A stretch of DNA of 64,000 nucleotides from positions 434,001-498,000 of the forward strand of contig NC_015672.1 of the NCBI RefSeq assembly GCF_000218625.1, given 5' to 3'. Below are positions 7,876-16,424 of the stretch, one piece after another (the stretch's first letter is position 1; each line of letters begins with the position of its first letter). Source of the DNA: Flexistipes sinusarabici DSM 4947 (lineage in GTDB: Bacteria > Chrysiogenota > Deferribacteres > Deferribacterales > Flexistipitaceae). The notes beneath the pieces were generated by a model, which did no database searches, was not told where the DNA came from, and saw only the letters and a list, made by a program, of their open reading frames with translations. Both the position numbers and the translations under genes were made by a program.

Positions 7876-8826
7876 ATGAATGGATTTATTGCAAATTATC
7901 TGGATAAGGAAAATAAGAATTATGGGCTATTTTTTGTGGCAAATATTTTTACCCATGAGACAGAAGAGGGGTTCCCATACCAAAAGCTGGTTTTGTACAA
8001 TGACAGAGGCAAAACCGTTGGATATTCTTTCAATGAGAGCCAAAATGATAAAATATATAAGTATATAAGGATTAGCGGTAAGAAGTTTAAAAACGGAGAT
8101 TCGGGAGTGATAAATATTAATATAAAAAATGCTGAAATAGTTGAGCCATCAATTGAGAACATAGGAAAAACTTTAAATTTAAATACTGCAGAAAAAAAGT
8201 ATTTAAAGGAAATACATGGCTTTATAGATTTAATTCAAGATGCAGAGTTGAAAACCTTTATGACAAATGTCTTTACAGATTGGCGGACTCTTGTCAGTTT
8301 TACCAGAATTCCAGCATCATTAAAGAATCACGATTCTAAAAGAAACGGGCTGATAAAGCATACATTAGACGTCACCAAAATAGCCGATTTTCTTGCAAGA
8401 AATTTTTCTGCCGATATTGATGTAGATTTATGTATCGCAGGGGCTTTAATTCATGACATTGGAAAAACAAGAGTTTATCGAAAAGATTACAAAAAAGGTA
8501 AATACATTTATTCGAAGAAAGCTAATCTTCTCGGCCATAAATATTGCGGGATGAAACTAATAGATAAATTTCTTAATGAATACTGCTACTTATGTGAAAA
8601 TCAGCATATAATGTTATCAAACATTTTTTTAAATCAACATTCAACGGATTATGACCTTGGTATTTCGCATGAAGCTTATATTGTGAAAACTGCAGATGAA
8701 ATGGCTGCCCGGATGAATGTAATCTTGCCTAGTGGCGAAATTAGAAAATACAATAAGACTCTGAAAAAATTTATCATTGATGAAAATTTACTGCTAAATT
8801 CTGAGAACAATGCCGTAAATCAATAG
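7876..8826 (+). CDS. HD-domain phosphohydrolase or exoribonuclease-like protein (YhaM-like)
   Basis: A 316-residue protein. Residues 1-90 look like an OB-fold nucleic-acid-binding domain and residues about 155-300 are an HD metal-dependent phosphohydrolase domain, with H162 in LIKHTLDVTKIA and the HD pair H193-D194 in ALIHDIGKT. OB plus HD is the layout of YhaM-family 3'-5' exoribonucleases. The ATG at 7876 follows ATAGGAGAAG, better than an upstream in-frame TTG at 7822 that lies in the promoter. As island cargo beside a restriction system it may act in nucleic-acid turnover or defence; that is inference. Confidence 0.75.
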   Translation: MNGFIANYLDKENKNYGLFFVANIFTHETEEGFPYQKLVLYNDRGKTVGYSFNESQNDKIYKYIRISGKKFKNGDSGVININIKNAEIVEPSIENIGKTLNLNTAEKKYLKEIHGFIDLIQDAELKTFMTNVFTDWRTLVSFTRIPASLKNHDSKRNGLIKHTLDVTKIADFLARNFSADIDVDLCIAGALIHDIGKTRVYRKDYKKGKYIYSKKANLLGHKYCGMKLIDKFLNEYCYLCENQHIMLSNIFLNQHSTDYDLGISHEAYIVKTADEMAARMNVILPSGEIRKYNKTLKKFIIDENLLLNSENNAVNQ

Positions 8827-9032
8827 TAATTTATACATTTAGAGGCAAATCCAATTATGGAATGTGCATCGCTATTCACCAACTGACGATCATATTTTTT
8901 GAGAAGTGCTGCAGGAGCTTTAAGGCATATACTAAGTTTGGGGTATTGTTCAGCGAGAAATTTCCCTTGATATGACTTAATTGTCCAGCTATCATAAAAT
9001 AATGAATGATATACAGAACTACACAACATATT

Positions 9033-9041
9033 GTTATACGC
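9033..9041 (+). other. Left recombination half-site (R') of cassette array
   Basis: GTTATACGC is the exact reverse complement of GCGTATAAC at 9789-9797, the R'' box of the first attC. That is the expected relation between the first and last bases of one integron cassette, so cassette 1 begins at 9034. No complete attC or attI hairpin is visible just upstream. Confidence 0.7.
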
Positions 9042-9061
9042 CATACCAAAGGAAGTTATGA

Positions 9062-9787
9062 ATGCCTGACAGCTCCCAACTCGACAACAAATATTTCATA
9101 GATGAGTATGTTTACAATTGCCCTTTCTGCAAAAGGGGAAATGTTTCATACATTGTCGAGAATAAAAAAGAATTCGATTGGACTGAAGAAAAGATTTGCT
9201 ACATCTACATTGCCAAATGTTCGTCATGTGGTAATAGGTCAATGCATTTATCCTTCGAGGACATATATCTTTCTAGCTTAGGTTATGCGAATAAATATCG
9301 CTTCAGCATTGACGAACATGAAGACCTTGATTCAAAGTTCTTTTATTCAGTTCCAACATCTTTCTTTGCACTAGATGCTCGAATCCCCAAAGTTTTGCGG
9401 CTTCTTTTTGTAGAAGCCGAAGGCTGTTTAAAAAGCAATTACCTAACTGGCGCTTCTGTCTGTGTTCGTAAAATAATCTATGAGTTAGCAATCCTGGAAA
9501 ATGCCGTAGGAAGCAACTATGACGAAAGAATAAAATCATTAAAAGAAATCCGAACAGATGTTGAGCCAGAATACTTTGACACGCTGCTTACAATTCAACA
9601 ACTAACAAGCGATAAAGTTCATGAAGAGTCCTATGATGGCTGGAATAGTTCACACTTAAAACTCTTGCTTTCCACTCTGGGTGAAATTCTAACCCTAATG
9701 TACGTCATCCCTGAACTACGGAAGGAGAAAAGAACAGCTATTTTAGAGCTAAAAAAGCAACTGTCTGGTGAGGGTGATGCAGACTAA
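9062..9787 (+). CDS. Cassette 1: DUF4145-like zinc-ribbon protein
   Basis: A 241-residue protein. An N-terminal zinc-ribbon-like part has CPFC near residue 20 and CSSC near 53. The C-terminal half contains a helical DUF4145-like region around LTGASVCVRKIIYELA. Proteins of this type are common in defence islands and integron cassettes and are sometimes fused to nucleases, but no catalytic residues are evident here. The ORF fills a cassette bounded by 9034 and the attC at 9789-9848, and its stop lies 2 bases before the attC. Confidence 0.75.
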   Translation: MPDSSQLDNKYFIDEYVYNCPFCKRGNVSYIVENKKEFDWTEEKICYIYIAKCSSCGNRSMHLSFEDIYLSSLGYANKYRFSIDEHEDLDSKFFYSVPTSFFALDARIPKVLRLLFVEAEGCLKSNYLTGASVCVRKIIYELAILENAVGSNYDERIKSLKEIRTDVEPEYFDTLLTIQQLTSDKVHEESYDGWNSSHLKLLLSTLGEILTLMYVIPELRKEKRTAILELKKQLSGEGDAD

Positions 9788-9788
9788 T

Positions 9789-9848
9789 GCGTATAACAAG
9801 GCACTCCAGCCGACCGCTAACGCGTCGGCTGAGTTTAATCGTTAGAGC
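9789..9848 (+). other. attC site 1 (integron cassette recombination site)
   Basis: R'' GCGTATAAC (9789-9797) and R' GTTAGAGC (9841-9848) flank an imperfect palindrome. CAGCCGAC (9807-9814) pairs with GTCGGCTG (9824-9831), and the stem continues through ACTC/GAGT with one extra C, the extrahelical base typical of attC. The terminal loop holds CGCTAACGC. Confidence 0.88.
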
Positions 9849-9851
9849 GTT

Positions 9852-10700
9852 ATGGACGCCATTGCAGCTCTCCGCAAAGAATACGAGCCTAGGCTGGCCC
9901 TAGGGGCTGTGTCGGACTTCTCTCGGGCGCTGTTGGGTGCCGCATTCGACAATCTGCAAAATGAGGGGCCTCTGCGTTTCAATAACTTCTCATACGCGCT
10001 ACGCGAGTTCGTCCGTCACATGCTTAAGGACGCAGCACCGTCTGATGAAGTAAAGGCGTGTATCTGGTTTAAGCCGGATAAGAATAGTAAAACCGGAATA
10101 ACACGAAAGCATAGAGCGAAATACGCCATACAAGGCGGGCTGTCAGATAAGTTTGTCGAAAAAAAGTTAGGTGTCGACTCAGGCAAAACGCTCAAGGATC
10201 TGGTGGCCGCGCATGACACCCTGAGTAGGTACACTCATATTGAGCCGGGAACATTTAATGTGCCACTTGCTGACACCGAAAAGCTGGCAGAGGAGTGCCT
10301 GCAATCTGCAGCTGCATATGTTGAACTTATCTTGGAGTGCCGGCGGTCGGTCCGGGATGCAGTGGCGGACCATGTAGATCAGCATCTAATTGATGAGGTT
10401 GTTGCGAATGGAATCGACGAATTGTACGAGATCGCAACCCATGGCTGGGTAGACGGGCATTGGATCAATGATGTTTCTGTTGACGATATATCGTCGGATT
10501 CTGTGTCGTTGACTGTTGAGGGAAGTATGGATTTCGGACTGCAGTACGGGTCAGATGGCGATGTGAAACGGGATATAGGGTTTGTCACCTCGGCTTCGTT
10601 CCCGTTCGACGCCAAAATACTGGTCGAAATGAAAGCGCCGCTTGGCAAGCACGCGTCAGTAGAACGCCTTAAAGTCGATACGGATAGTTTTTACCAGTAG
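9852..10700 (+). CDS. Cassette 2: unknown protein of high GC
   Basis: A 282-residue soluble protein. The first half is helical with conserved-looking FSRALLGAAFDNLQ and YALREFVRHML segments, and the second half looks beta-rich and acidic. It may belong to the predicted nuclease-associated proteins found in defence cassettes, but I cannot name the family with confidence. Base and codon use (many GCG, CTG, GTG codons) is clearly GC-richer than the surrounding genome, so it looks recently acquired from a higher-GC, perhaps gammaproteobacterial, donor. Its stop lies 2 bases before the next attC. Confidence 0.7.
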   Translation: MDAIAALRKEYEPRLALGAVSDFSRALLGAAFDNLQNEGPLRFNNFSYALREFVRHMLKDAAPSDEVKACIWFKPDKNSKTGITRKHRAKYAIQGGLSDKFVEKKLGVDSGKTLKDLVAAHDTLSRYTHIEPGTFNVPLADTEKLAEECLQSAAAYVELILECRRSVRDAVADHVDQHLIDEVVANGIDELYEIATHGWVDGHWINDVSVDDISSDSVSLTVEGSMDFGLQYGSDGDVKRDIGFVTSASFPFDAKILVEMKAPLGKHASVERLKVDTDSFYQ

Positions 10701-10701
10701 C

Positions 10702-10763
10702 GCTCTAACAATTAGCTGCTGGCGGCACAGCGAAGCTGCGCGCCTGAGCATTCGCGTTATGTA
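10702..10763 (+). other. attC site 2
   Basis: R'' GCTCTAAC (10702-10709) is the exact reverse complement of GTTAGAGC, the first bases of cassette 2 at 9841. R' GTTATGTA is at 10756-10763. The centre folds as GCTGGCGGCACAGC-GAA-GCTG... with an imperfect stem ending in CGCCTGAGC. Confidence 0.82.
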
Positions 10764-10845
10764 TCGGATATCATGTTCATTGTTCGGCTGAACCGATACC
10801 ATGAAATTGTGAGAAAGGTGAAATAAATCGCAGGGGCACATTAAA

Positions 10846-11475
10846 ATGAAGAGTTTGAAATCAACAAACAAACAACATCTTACAATTTTTACGGCATTAA
10901 ATATAGCTGTATTCTGGGTATTCATAATTTCGCCAACTGACCCCAATAAATGGAAACAGATATTTGACTCATTAACTCTAAAGGACAGTCTCTTTTTGTC
11001 AATTTCTCCTATTTTAACACTGGTACTAAGTGGTATATTCTCTGCTACAACAAAGGCACGTCTGGTTTACTGGCGCTACAACTATCCATTACCTGGTAGT
11101 GAAGCATTTTCGGTTCATATGGCAAAAGATCATAGGATTGATCCTGATGCACTCGCTACAAAGTGGGGGCCACTACCTTCAGATCCGAAAGATCAAAATC
11201 GTTTATGGTACAAAATATATAAAATTGTAGAGAATGACATTAGGGTCATGGATTCACATCGAGACTGGCTTCTATCAAGAGATTTAGCTGCTTATTCAGT
11301 GATCTTTTTGTTAGTATTTGTTCCTAGTGTTGTTGGGAGTGGCAAAGCTTGGAAAACTACGTTGATATACATTGCTATTATGATACTTCAGTATTTAATT
11401 ATACTTGTCGCGGCACGCATATACGGAAAAAGGTTTGTATGCAATGTATTATCAATTGATTCTCAGTCAAATTAA
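10846..11475 (+). CDS. Cassette 3a: four-TM membrane protein
   Basis: A 209-residue protein with hydrophobic segments at about 12-29, 49-67, 147-164 and 171-193, and a cytoplasmic-looking loop of about 80 residues between the second and third. The pattern resembles the small 4-TM effectors of defence systems (for example S_4TM-type), but the sequence family is not recognised. It lies 23 bases before the metallo-hydrolase gene with no attC between them, so both share one cassette and likely one function. Confidence 0.7.
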   Translation: MKSLKSTNKQHLTIFTALNIAVFWVFIISPTDPNKWKQIFDSLTLKDSLFLSISPILTLVLSGIFSATTKARLVYWRYNYPLPGSEAFSVHMAKDHRIDPDALATKWGPLPSDPKDQNRLWYKIYKIVENDIRVMDSHRDWLLSRDLAAYSVIFLLVFVPSVVGSGKAWKTTLIYIAIMILQYLIILVAARIYGKRFVCNVLSIDSQSN

Positions 11476-11498
11476 ATTTCTATTATATGGAGGTTTAG

Positions 11499-12524
11499 GT
11501 GGCTCGTTTTCATTTTCTTAATGTGAAGAATGGAGATTGCTCCATTATCGAGCATAACTCCGGACATGTATCAATTATCGATATTTGCAATGCGCGTTTA
11601 CCAAAGAATGAAAGGGTGCTTTCATTAAATGAAATTATTAATCTGACAGCAGAGAGCGAGCAGTTAGCAAAAATTACTGAGGCTAGGAAAAACTACAACC
11701 AGAAAGCAAATCCAGAGAACCCAATCTCATATTTGTCGAAATTTGGAATAAAGCAGATATTTCGTTTGGCAATTACACACCCTGATATGGATCATATGGA
11801 CGGCCTTGTTGACTTGTTTGAATACTCAAGACCGACGAACTATTATGACACATTAAATGAAAAAGAAATGAATAATGGGTGGGAAGGATCACCATATAGA
11901 GAAGAGGATTGGTTGCTATACAAGTCACTTCGAGACAGGCCTCCGGAGACTGATCCAAAAGCGATACGAATTTATTCAGGAGATAATGGTATTTATAGAA
12001 GAAAAAATTGGGATGGAGAACCTCCAGGTGATGCCTTTTTTACACTATCACCTACCCCACAGTTAGTAGCGGATGCGAATGAGGCAGATGATTACAACGA
12101 TGCATCTTATGTTTTTATGTATTGGAGTCCAACTGGACGTGTGATTATTAGCGGGGACTCACATGACAAAGCATGGGATCATATACTTGACACTCATGAA
12201 GACCTTGTGAAGAATGTTGAAATATTGATAGCACCTCACCACGGCAGGAAATCTAAAAGATTCTATGAGTTTTTAGATATACTTAAACCTAAAATGACAT
12301 TCTTTGGGAACGCACCATCTAAAGATTTAGCCTATAGCGCATGGCGAAATAGGAACCTGCCATATATTACAAATAACATGGCTGGATCAATGATCGTTAA
12401 TTGTGACGATAATATGTCTTTATATGTTTCTAATGAGAATTACGCCAAGGATGAAAACGTAAATACATTCTATTCTGAAAATAATAAAGGATGGTATATC
12501 AGGGAAATTGCTCCTTCAAAATAA
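11499..12524 (+). CDS. Cassette 3b: ComEC/Rec2-like metallo-beta-lactamase-fold hydrolase
   Basis: A 341-residue stand-alone MBL-fold protein like the C-terminal hydrolase domain of ComEC/Rec2. It has H94-x3-D98-H99 in THPDMDHMDG, D220 in ISGDSHDKAW and H247-H248 in APHHGRKS, the metal ligands of the fold. Family members hydrolyse nucleic acids or small phosphoesters. There is no signal peptide or membrane segment. The start is GTG with GGAGG 5 bases upstream. Paired with the membrane protein before it, it may be the enzymatic half of a two-gene defence module. Confidence 0.78.
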   Translation: MARFHFLNVKNGDCSIIEHNSGHVSIIDICNARLPKNERVLSLNEIINLTAESEQLAKITEARKNYNQKANPENPISYLSKFGIKQIFRLAITHPDMDHMDGLVDLFEYSRPTNYYDTLNEKEMNNGWEGSPYREEDWLLYKSLRDRPPETDPKAIRIYSGDNGIYRRKNWDGEPPGDAFFTLSPTPQLVADANEADDYNDASYVFMYWSPTGRVIISGDSHDKAWDHILDTHEDLVKNVEILIAPHHGRKSKRFYEFLDILKPKMTFFGNAPSKDLAYSAWRNRNLPYITNNMAGSMIVNCDDNMSLYVSNENYAKDENVNTFYSENNKGWYIREIAPSK

Positions 12525-12531
12525 AAGGTTT

Positions 12532-12593
12532 CATATAACCAGGCTTTTACAGCGGACGCAAAGGGCTGCGCCGCTGAAAAGCAACGTTAGCTG
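12532..12593 (+). other. attC site 3
   Basis: R'' CATATAAC (12532-12539) and R' GTTAGCTG (12586-12593) flank a strong stem. GCTTTT-A-CAGCGG near 12543-12555 pairs with CCGCTGAAAAGC at 12571-12582, with single unpaired bases on one strand as in classical attC sites. Confidence 0.88.
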
Positions 12594-12608
12594 TAAAGGA
12601 GAATGTAA

Positions 12609-13229
12609 TTGAGTGGCCATGAAATAATCCTTTCCTACCTTGAGATCATACTGAGTCCTCAAGTGGTGATTAGTAGCGTCATTGTCGTGTTCTTGCTGAT
12701 CTTTCGAGTTGCGCTTGCCGCCTTAATCGACCGGGTCGCGTCAATTAAATGGGGGCCAGCAGAACTATCTGCGCCCCAGCCGCTTAGTGATAGGCGAACG
12801 ATGGATGGAGAAGTCTCGGGAGACGACACACTCGGCGAATCGGCTGACTCGGACTTGCCCGAGGGCGTTAACGTTTCAGAGGAAGATGCCAGACGACTTC
12901 GCCAAGCCATGCAGTCCGAGAGGGCGCGTGCGCATTTGTGGGAGTACCGGTTCTTAAACCTTTTCCTAGTATTGAATACCCAACGGGTGCTCGATTGGAT
13001 AGCGGGTTTACCTGATCCTCCAACGTTCACGATGTATGATGCTTGGTGGCAACAAGTGATACCTACTGCGGAGCAACGGCGTACAATAATTCAAGTGCTT
13101 GAAGATCACAATTTGATTGTGATAAAAGGTGATCTCATTGAAATTACACCGAAAGGTAGAGAATACATCGAGTGGAGAGGACCGCTTCCAGGGTCTCCAG
13201 TGCAGGCCAAGCGAACTGGTCACAGCTAA
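12609..13229 (+). CDS. Cassette 4: membrane-anchored protein with winged-helix-like tail
   Basis: A 206-residue protein of high GC. It has a hydrophobic segment at about 16-40, an acidic low-complexity linker (about 60-90) and a C-terminal ~80 residues ending in a winged-helix-like pattern (QVLEDHNLIVIKGDLIEITP). The start is TTG with AAAGGAG 5 bases upstream. The stop codon lies inside the R'' box of the following attC, a typical cassette economy. No known family recognised; a membrane-tethered sensor or regulator is a guess. Confidence 0.7.
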   Translation: MSGHEIILSYLEIILSPQVVISSVIVVFLLIFRVALAALIDRVASIKWGPAELSAPQPLSDRRTMDGEVSGDDTLGESADSDLPEGVNVSEEDARRLRQAMQSERARAHLWEYRFLNLFLVLNTQRVLDWIAGLPDPPTFTMYDAWWQQVIPTAEQRRTIIQVLEDHNLIVIKGDLIEITPKGREYIEWRGPLPGSPVQAKRTGHS

Positions 13230-13288
13230 CTATGCCAATGTAGCGGGTCGCAAAAAGCTCGCGCCCGCTGCATTGGCCATGCTAGCTT
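13223..13288 (+). other. attC site 4
   Basis: R'' CAGCTAAC (13223-13230) is the reverse complement of GTTAGCTG at 12586, the start of cassette 4. GCCAATG-T-AGCGGG (from 13234) pairs with CCCGCTGCATTGGC (13264-13277), and a loop of AAAA type lies between. The R' box is degenerate (GCTAGCT at 13281), suggesting decay at the array end. Confidence 0.85.
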
Positions 13289-13324
13289 TTTTATATTTAT
13301 ATTAAAGAGACAATAGGGGAATAT

Positions 13325-14038
13325 ATGGCACGTTTAGAAAAATTAAATAATATCAGTTGGAAACAACCTTTACAAAATAGAAATAAAGAATTTACTTTAT
13401 GGCCTTCCCATAAAAAAGTCGCAAATTTTTGCAATTTTGAAGATGGGACTAAAAGATTATTAAATATTAAATTTGAGGAATACCAAAAAATTAATGTGAC
13501 AGATAAGTTTCAAATCACCAGTGGTAGAGAAATAAGATTCCCAAAGTCATTTCAAGATATTGTAAAGCCTGTTATCCTAAAAAATCCTAATTCTTATTTT
13601 ATTGTAACCGTTCTTGATGTAGAATTAGACCCAGATGATAAAGATACTTTTAATACTTCAGGCTTGGTAACAATAAATACACGAATTGGACAAGAGAAAT
13701 TTAAGAAAGGACTTATTGATCATTGGGGTGGATGTAGTGTAACCGGAATAAAAATGATTGAAATTTTATATGCTTCACATATAAAACCTTGGGCAGATTC
13801 AAGCGACAAAGAACGATTAGATATATCTAATGGATTACTCCTTACTCCTACATTAGATACTTTATTTGACAAAGGCCTAATATCATTTGATAATGATGGT
13901 AAAATAATGATTTCTAAAAGAATTAAACCTTATATATCTGAACTTGGCATAAAATATAGTCTTAAACTTATCAAAAAACCTAATGACCATCAAAAAGAAT
14001 ATCTAAAATTCCATCATCAAAATATTTATAAAAAATAA
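13325..14038 (+). CDS. HNH endonuclease
   Basis: A 237-residue protein whose C-terminal half is an HNH nuclease domain of the HNH_2 type: GGCSVTG near 135, SHIKPW at 151-156, then DISNGLLLTPTLDTLFDKG at 166-184. The N-terminal ~115 residues probably recognise DNA. It is strongly AT-rich, unlike cassettes 2 and 4. It follows attC 4, so it may be the last cassette, but no attC follows it and the downstream end may have been lost. Likely a modification-dependent or stand-alone restriction nuclease; the substrate is unknown. Confidence 0.8.
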   Translation: MARLEKLNNISWKQPLQNRNKEFTLWPSHKKVANFCNFEDGTKRLLNIKFEEYQKINVTDKFQITSGREIRFPKSFQDIVKPVILKNPNSYFIVTVLDVELDPDDKDTFNTSGLVTINTRIGQEKFKKGLIDHWGGCSVTGIKMIEILYASHIKPWADSSDKERLDISNGLLLTPTLDTLFDKGLISFDNDGKIMISKRIKPYISELGIKYSLKLIKKPNDHQKEYLKFHHQNIYKK

Positions 14039-14633
14039 ATTATAAATTTGGCCTTGAATTCCCTGAACGGTGCCATAGATTACCAGTAGTTTCTACTTAT
14101 TAGATAAAAGACAATCTTGGAGTAGTGTCCAAATTCAGAGATTAATCAATCTTTAATATAGATTGATTAACAGCGAAGCTGACCAAACAGAATAATCAAG
14201 AACAATACTACAGATATGTATTTTGCGTTCACCTTTTTCACAAGGTGAATGCAAAATACGAATAACTCTCAATCCCGCCTGTATTTGCAGGATCTAAAAT
14301 CATTCAAAATTTACAGAAAAAACAAAAAATTAGAAAATTCACTGTTATATCGTTGCAAATTGCCATGTTTATCCTGTGTCTTTTTGTGATGCCAAGGGGC
14401 TGCTGTGCCATTTATAACGGTGTCCAAATCCCCCTTAATCTCACGGAGCGCGTGAGTTCATATATAGATATATAGGTCTTCTGAACACCTGAAGTTCGGA
14501 GAATATCGCTAACATACATTTCTTTACAGCATATATCTATAAATAAACTCACAGACAGGAGGAACTCGTCAGGATGATTATCCTGACATTTTTAAATTTT
14601 ATTTGACCGTACCATTTTATTTAAAGAGAGGAG
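14039..14633. other. Non-coding stretch with several hairpins
   Basis: No credible ORF. It contains an inverted repeat near 14144-14172 (TTAATCAATCT ... AGATTGATTAA). A large hairpin of two 18-bp arms with one mismatch lies at 14218-14235 and 14242-14259 around a TTTCAC loop. GTCAGGAT-GATT-ATCCTGAC near 14570-14589 is followed by T-rich DNA. The first two may mark the end of the cassette region or old element ends. The last may be a terminator upstream of the recombinase gene. Confidence 0.5.
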
Positions 14634-15644
14634 GTGCACTATGCAACTGAAAGTAAAAAGGAATTTTGTGGGAGAGAAAATCTATCAAGGAAAGCAGCCA
14701 GTTTTAACTTGGCAAAAGAAGTCGTTGAGTCTGGTAACCAAGAATCGATAAAGAAAACGGCCATGGCAGTCAGGCAGCTTGCAAATTTTGCGGATGAATC
14801 ATTTAATTTAAAAAATCTGGTGAAACTGGATGCTGAAAATATGACAGACTTTGCAGAATATTTAGCCGAAAGGATTGAAAATGGAGAAATTTCGAGAGGC
14901 CATGTAACAAATATTATATCATCCTTGAATCGTGTCTTTAATTATTACTATAGGGATGATTTAAAAATATCTGCAAAAAATTTCGGCATAAACAGAGGAG
15001 AGAGGTTCAACAATATCGATAAAAGCATACCCAATGATGTTCATGACAAGTTTTCTAATTTTTTGACAGAAAAATATATCGAAAAGGGAGATATCAGATA
15101 TGAGGCACTACGACTACAGATTGAACTACAAAGAGAGGCTGGGCTACGTTTCAAAGAATCTGCATTATTCAATGGCCATGAATTACATAGAGATGGCAGG
15201 TTGGACGTCGATAAAGGAACTAAGGGCGGGCAATTACGGACACTTCAGGCAACAGATTCAGTAAAAGAGTTGGTAAAATATGTAAAAGATTTCAGGAAAG
15301 AATACGGCCTTTCTAAATCACTTATCCCGAATAATTATGATTTTAAACAATGGCGGGATTTTGCATACAATACCGCTAAAACGTTCAACAATGAAAGTAA
15401 TGAAAGTTACAATTTTCATGCGAACAGACACAGCTATGCACAACAAAAATATCAGAGTCTGACAAACACATTACCACCAGTGAAATCAGGATATACAAAA
15501 GAAGAACAGATAAAATATATTGCTGAGAAAAATAATATAAGCATTGAACAGGCAAAAGAACTTGATTATAACTCTAGAATGCAGATCTCAGAAGAATTAG
15601 GGCATCATCGTATTGACATAACCAACTATTATTTGGGGAAATAA
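14634..15644 (+). pseudogene. Tyrosine recombinase (integrase-domain type), likely 5' frameshift
   Basis: The 336-residue frame carries the tyrosine recombinase set: R172 in GLRFKES, K197 in KGTKGGQ, H262-x2-R265 in HANRHSYA, His324 in LGHHR and Tyr near 332 in ITNYYLG. The frame's first start is a GTG touching the ribosome binding site. The ATG with ideal spacing (14641) lies in another frame and stops after 36 codons. Fusing MQLKVKRNF from that frame to GRENLSRKAA of this one gives a natural N-terminus, so a 2-base insertion near 14668 probably broke the gene. It is not a typical IntI. It may belong to an older element within the island. Confidence 0.65.
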
Positions 15645-15645
15645 A

Positions 15646-16056
15646 ATGCAGAAAAATAGCCTATTTGAAGAATTTAAGAGAAGATACAACCTAAAAGGTG
15701 CAAACTCCACCGTTAAACAGGATTACCGAATAATAGAAAATTTTTGCCAGATCATTACAGAAAAATATCCTGTGCTTCAGTCTATAAATTTATTAAGCAT
15801 TACTCACAAAAATACTTTTTACAAATATCTGTACAGAAAAGTACAAAAGGGAGAAGTTTCGAAAAATTATGCCAAAGATTGCCTTTATGCAGTTAACAAA
15901 CTTTATAAAAAGATAGGAAAGCCTGAACTGTGCTATGATGTCCAAAAAATAATAAACAGTATGGATGGGAAAAGAAAAATTACAGTAACTGAGGAGGAAT
16001 TTGAAAACATAAAGCAATGGCGGAAGAAATATGGCAAAATATTGCCACCGGGTTAA
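15646..16056 (+). pseudogene. Core-binding domain of a tyrosine recombinase, catalytic part missing
   Basis: A 136-residue protein starting 1 base after the previous gene. It resembles the N-terminal SAM-like core-binding domain of phage integrases (helical, LLSITHKNTFYKYLYRKV and YAKDCLYAVNKLYKKI segments) but ends at GKILPPG before any catalytic domain. A run of T residues follows the stop. It may be a remnant or an accessory protein of the upstream recombinase. Confidence 0.5.
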
Positions 16057-16380
16057 TTTTTTTTTATTTTTCCCTTGACTTAATTATAACAAGGACCAAA
16101 TTACTTTTATTCAACCCTTAATTGGGATCAAAGCAAACAGTATAAGTTTGCCTACTCTGGAGTATTAGACTGTTCAAAAACAGATCTAATGAATAATGTA
16201 TCAGCCGACACACTGAGATAATCATTAATTAAATCGAGCATTATTATATGCTTCACACACTGTTCGCACAAATAATCCCTTTGTGTGTAATCCTGGAGAA
16301 AGAGTTTCAGATAATACAAAGTATAAAAAATAAAACAGAAGAATGCGGTGCGTATTTTCTGCAAACTCGGAGAATTTCTA
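16057..16380. other. Gap before the excisionase gene
   Basis: About 320 bases with no convincing gene. AT-rich; the only structure I noticed is a weak ACACACTG/GTGTGT pairing around 16255-16290. Some upstream in-frame codons extend the small HTH gene into this region but lack a ribosome binding site. Confidence 0.4.
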
Positions 16381-16421
16381 ACGGGGTGATGACCCCGTCT
16401 TGGCAGTACAAGAGGGGTCAT
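16381..16421 (+). promoter_or_regulatory. Mutually exclusive hairpins over the excisionase RBS
   Basis: ACGGGGT (16381-16387) pairs with ACCCCGT (16392-16398). Alternatively ATGACCCC (16389-16396) pairs perfectly with GGGGTCAT (16414-16421), which contains the ribosome binding site of the gene at 16425. Only one can form at a time, the layout of a translational switch. Whether it works as one is inference. Confidence 0.5.
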
Positions 16422-16424
16422 TTT

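Noticed and set aside
8820-9044. 74-codon minus-strand frame before cassette 1
   Set aside because: Weak start, no recognisable family, and its start overlaps the recombination half-site; I could not support it as a gene.
14634-15644. Integron integrase (IntI) for the cassette array
   Set aside because: It is a tyrosine recombinase, but with a long insert between the HxxR and final His/Tyr boxes and no resemblance to the IntI-specific region; it also seems frameshifted.
16248-16424. N-terminal extension of the excisionase-like protein
   Set aside because: The upstream codons lack a ribosome binding site and run through the hairpin region; the ATG at 16425 has a good site.
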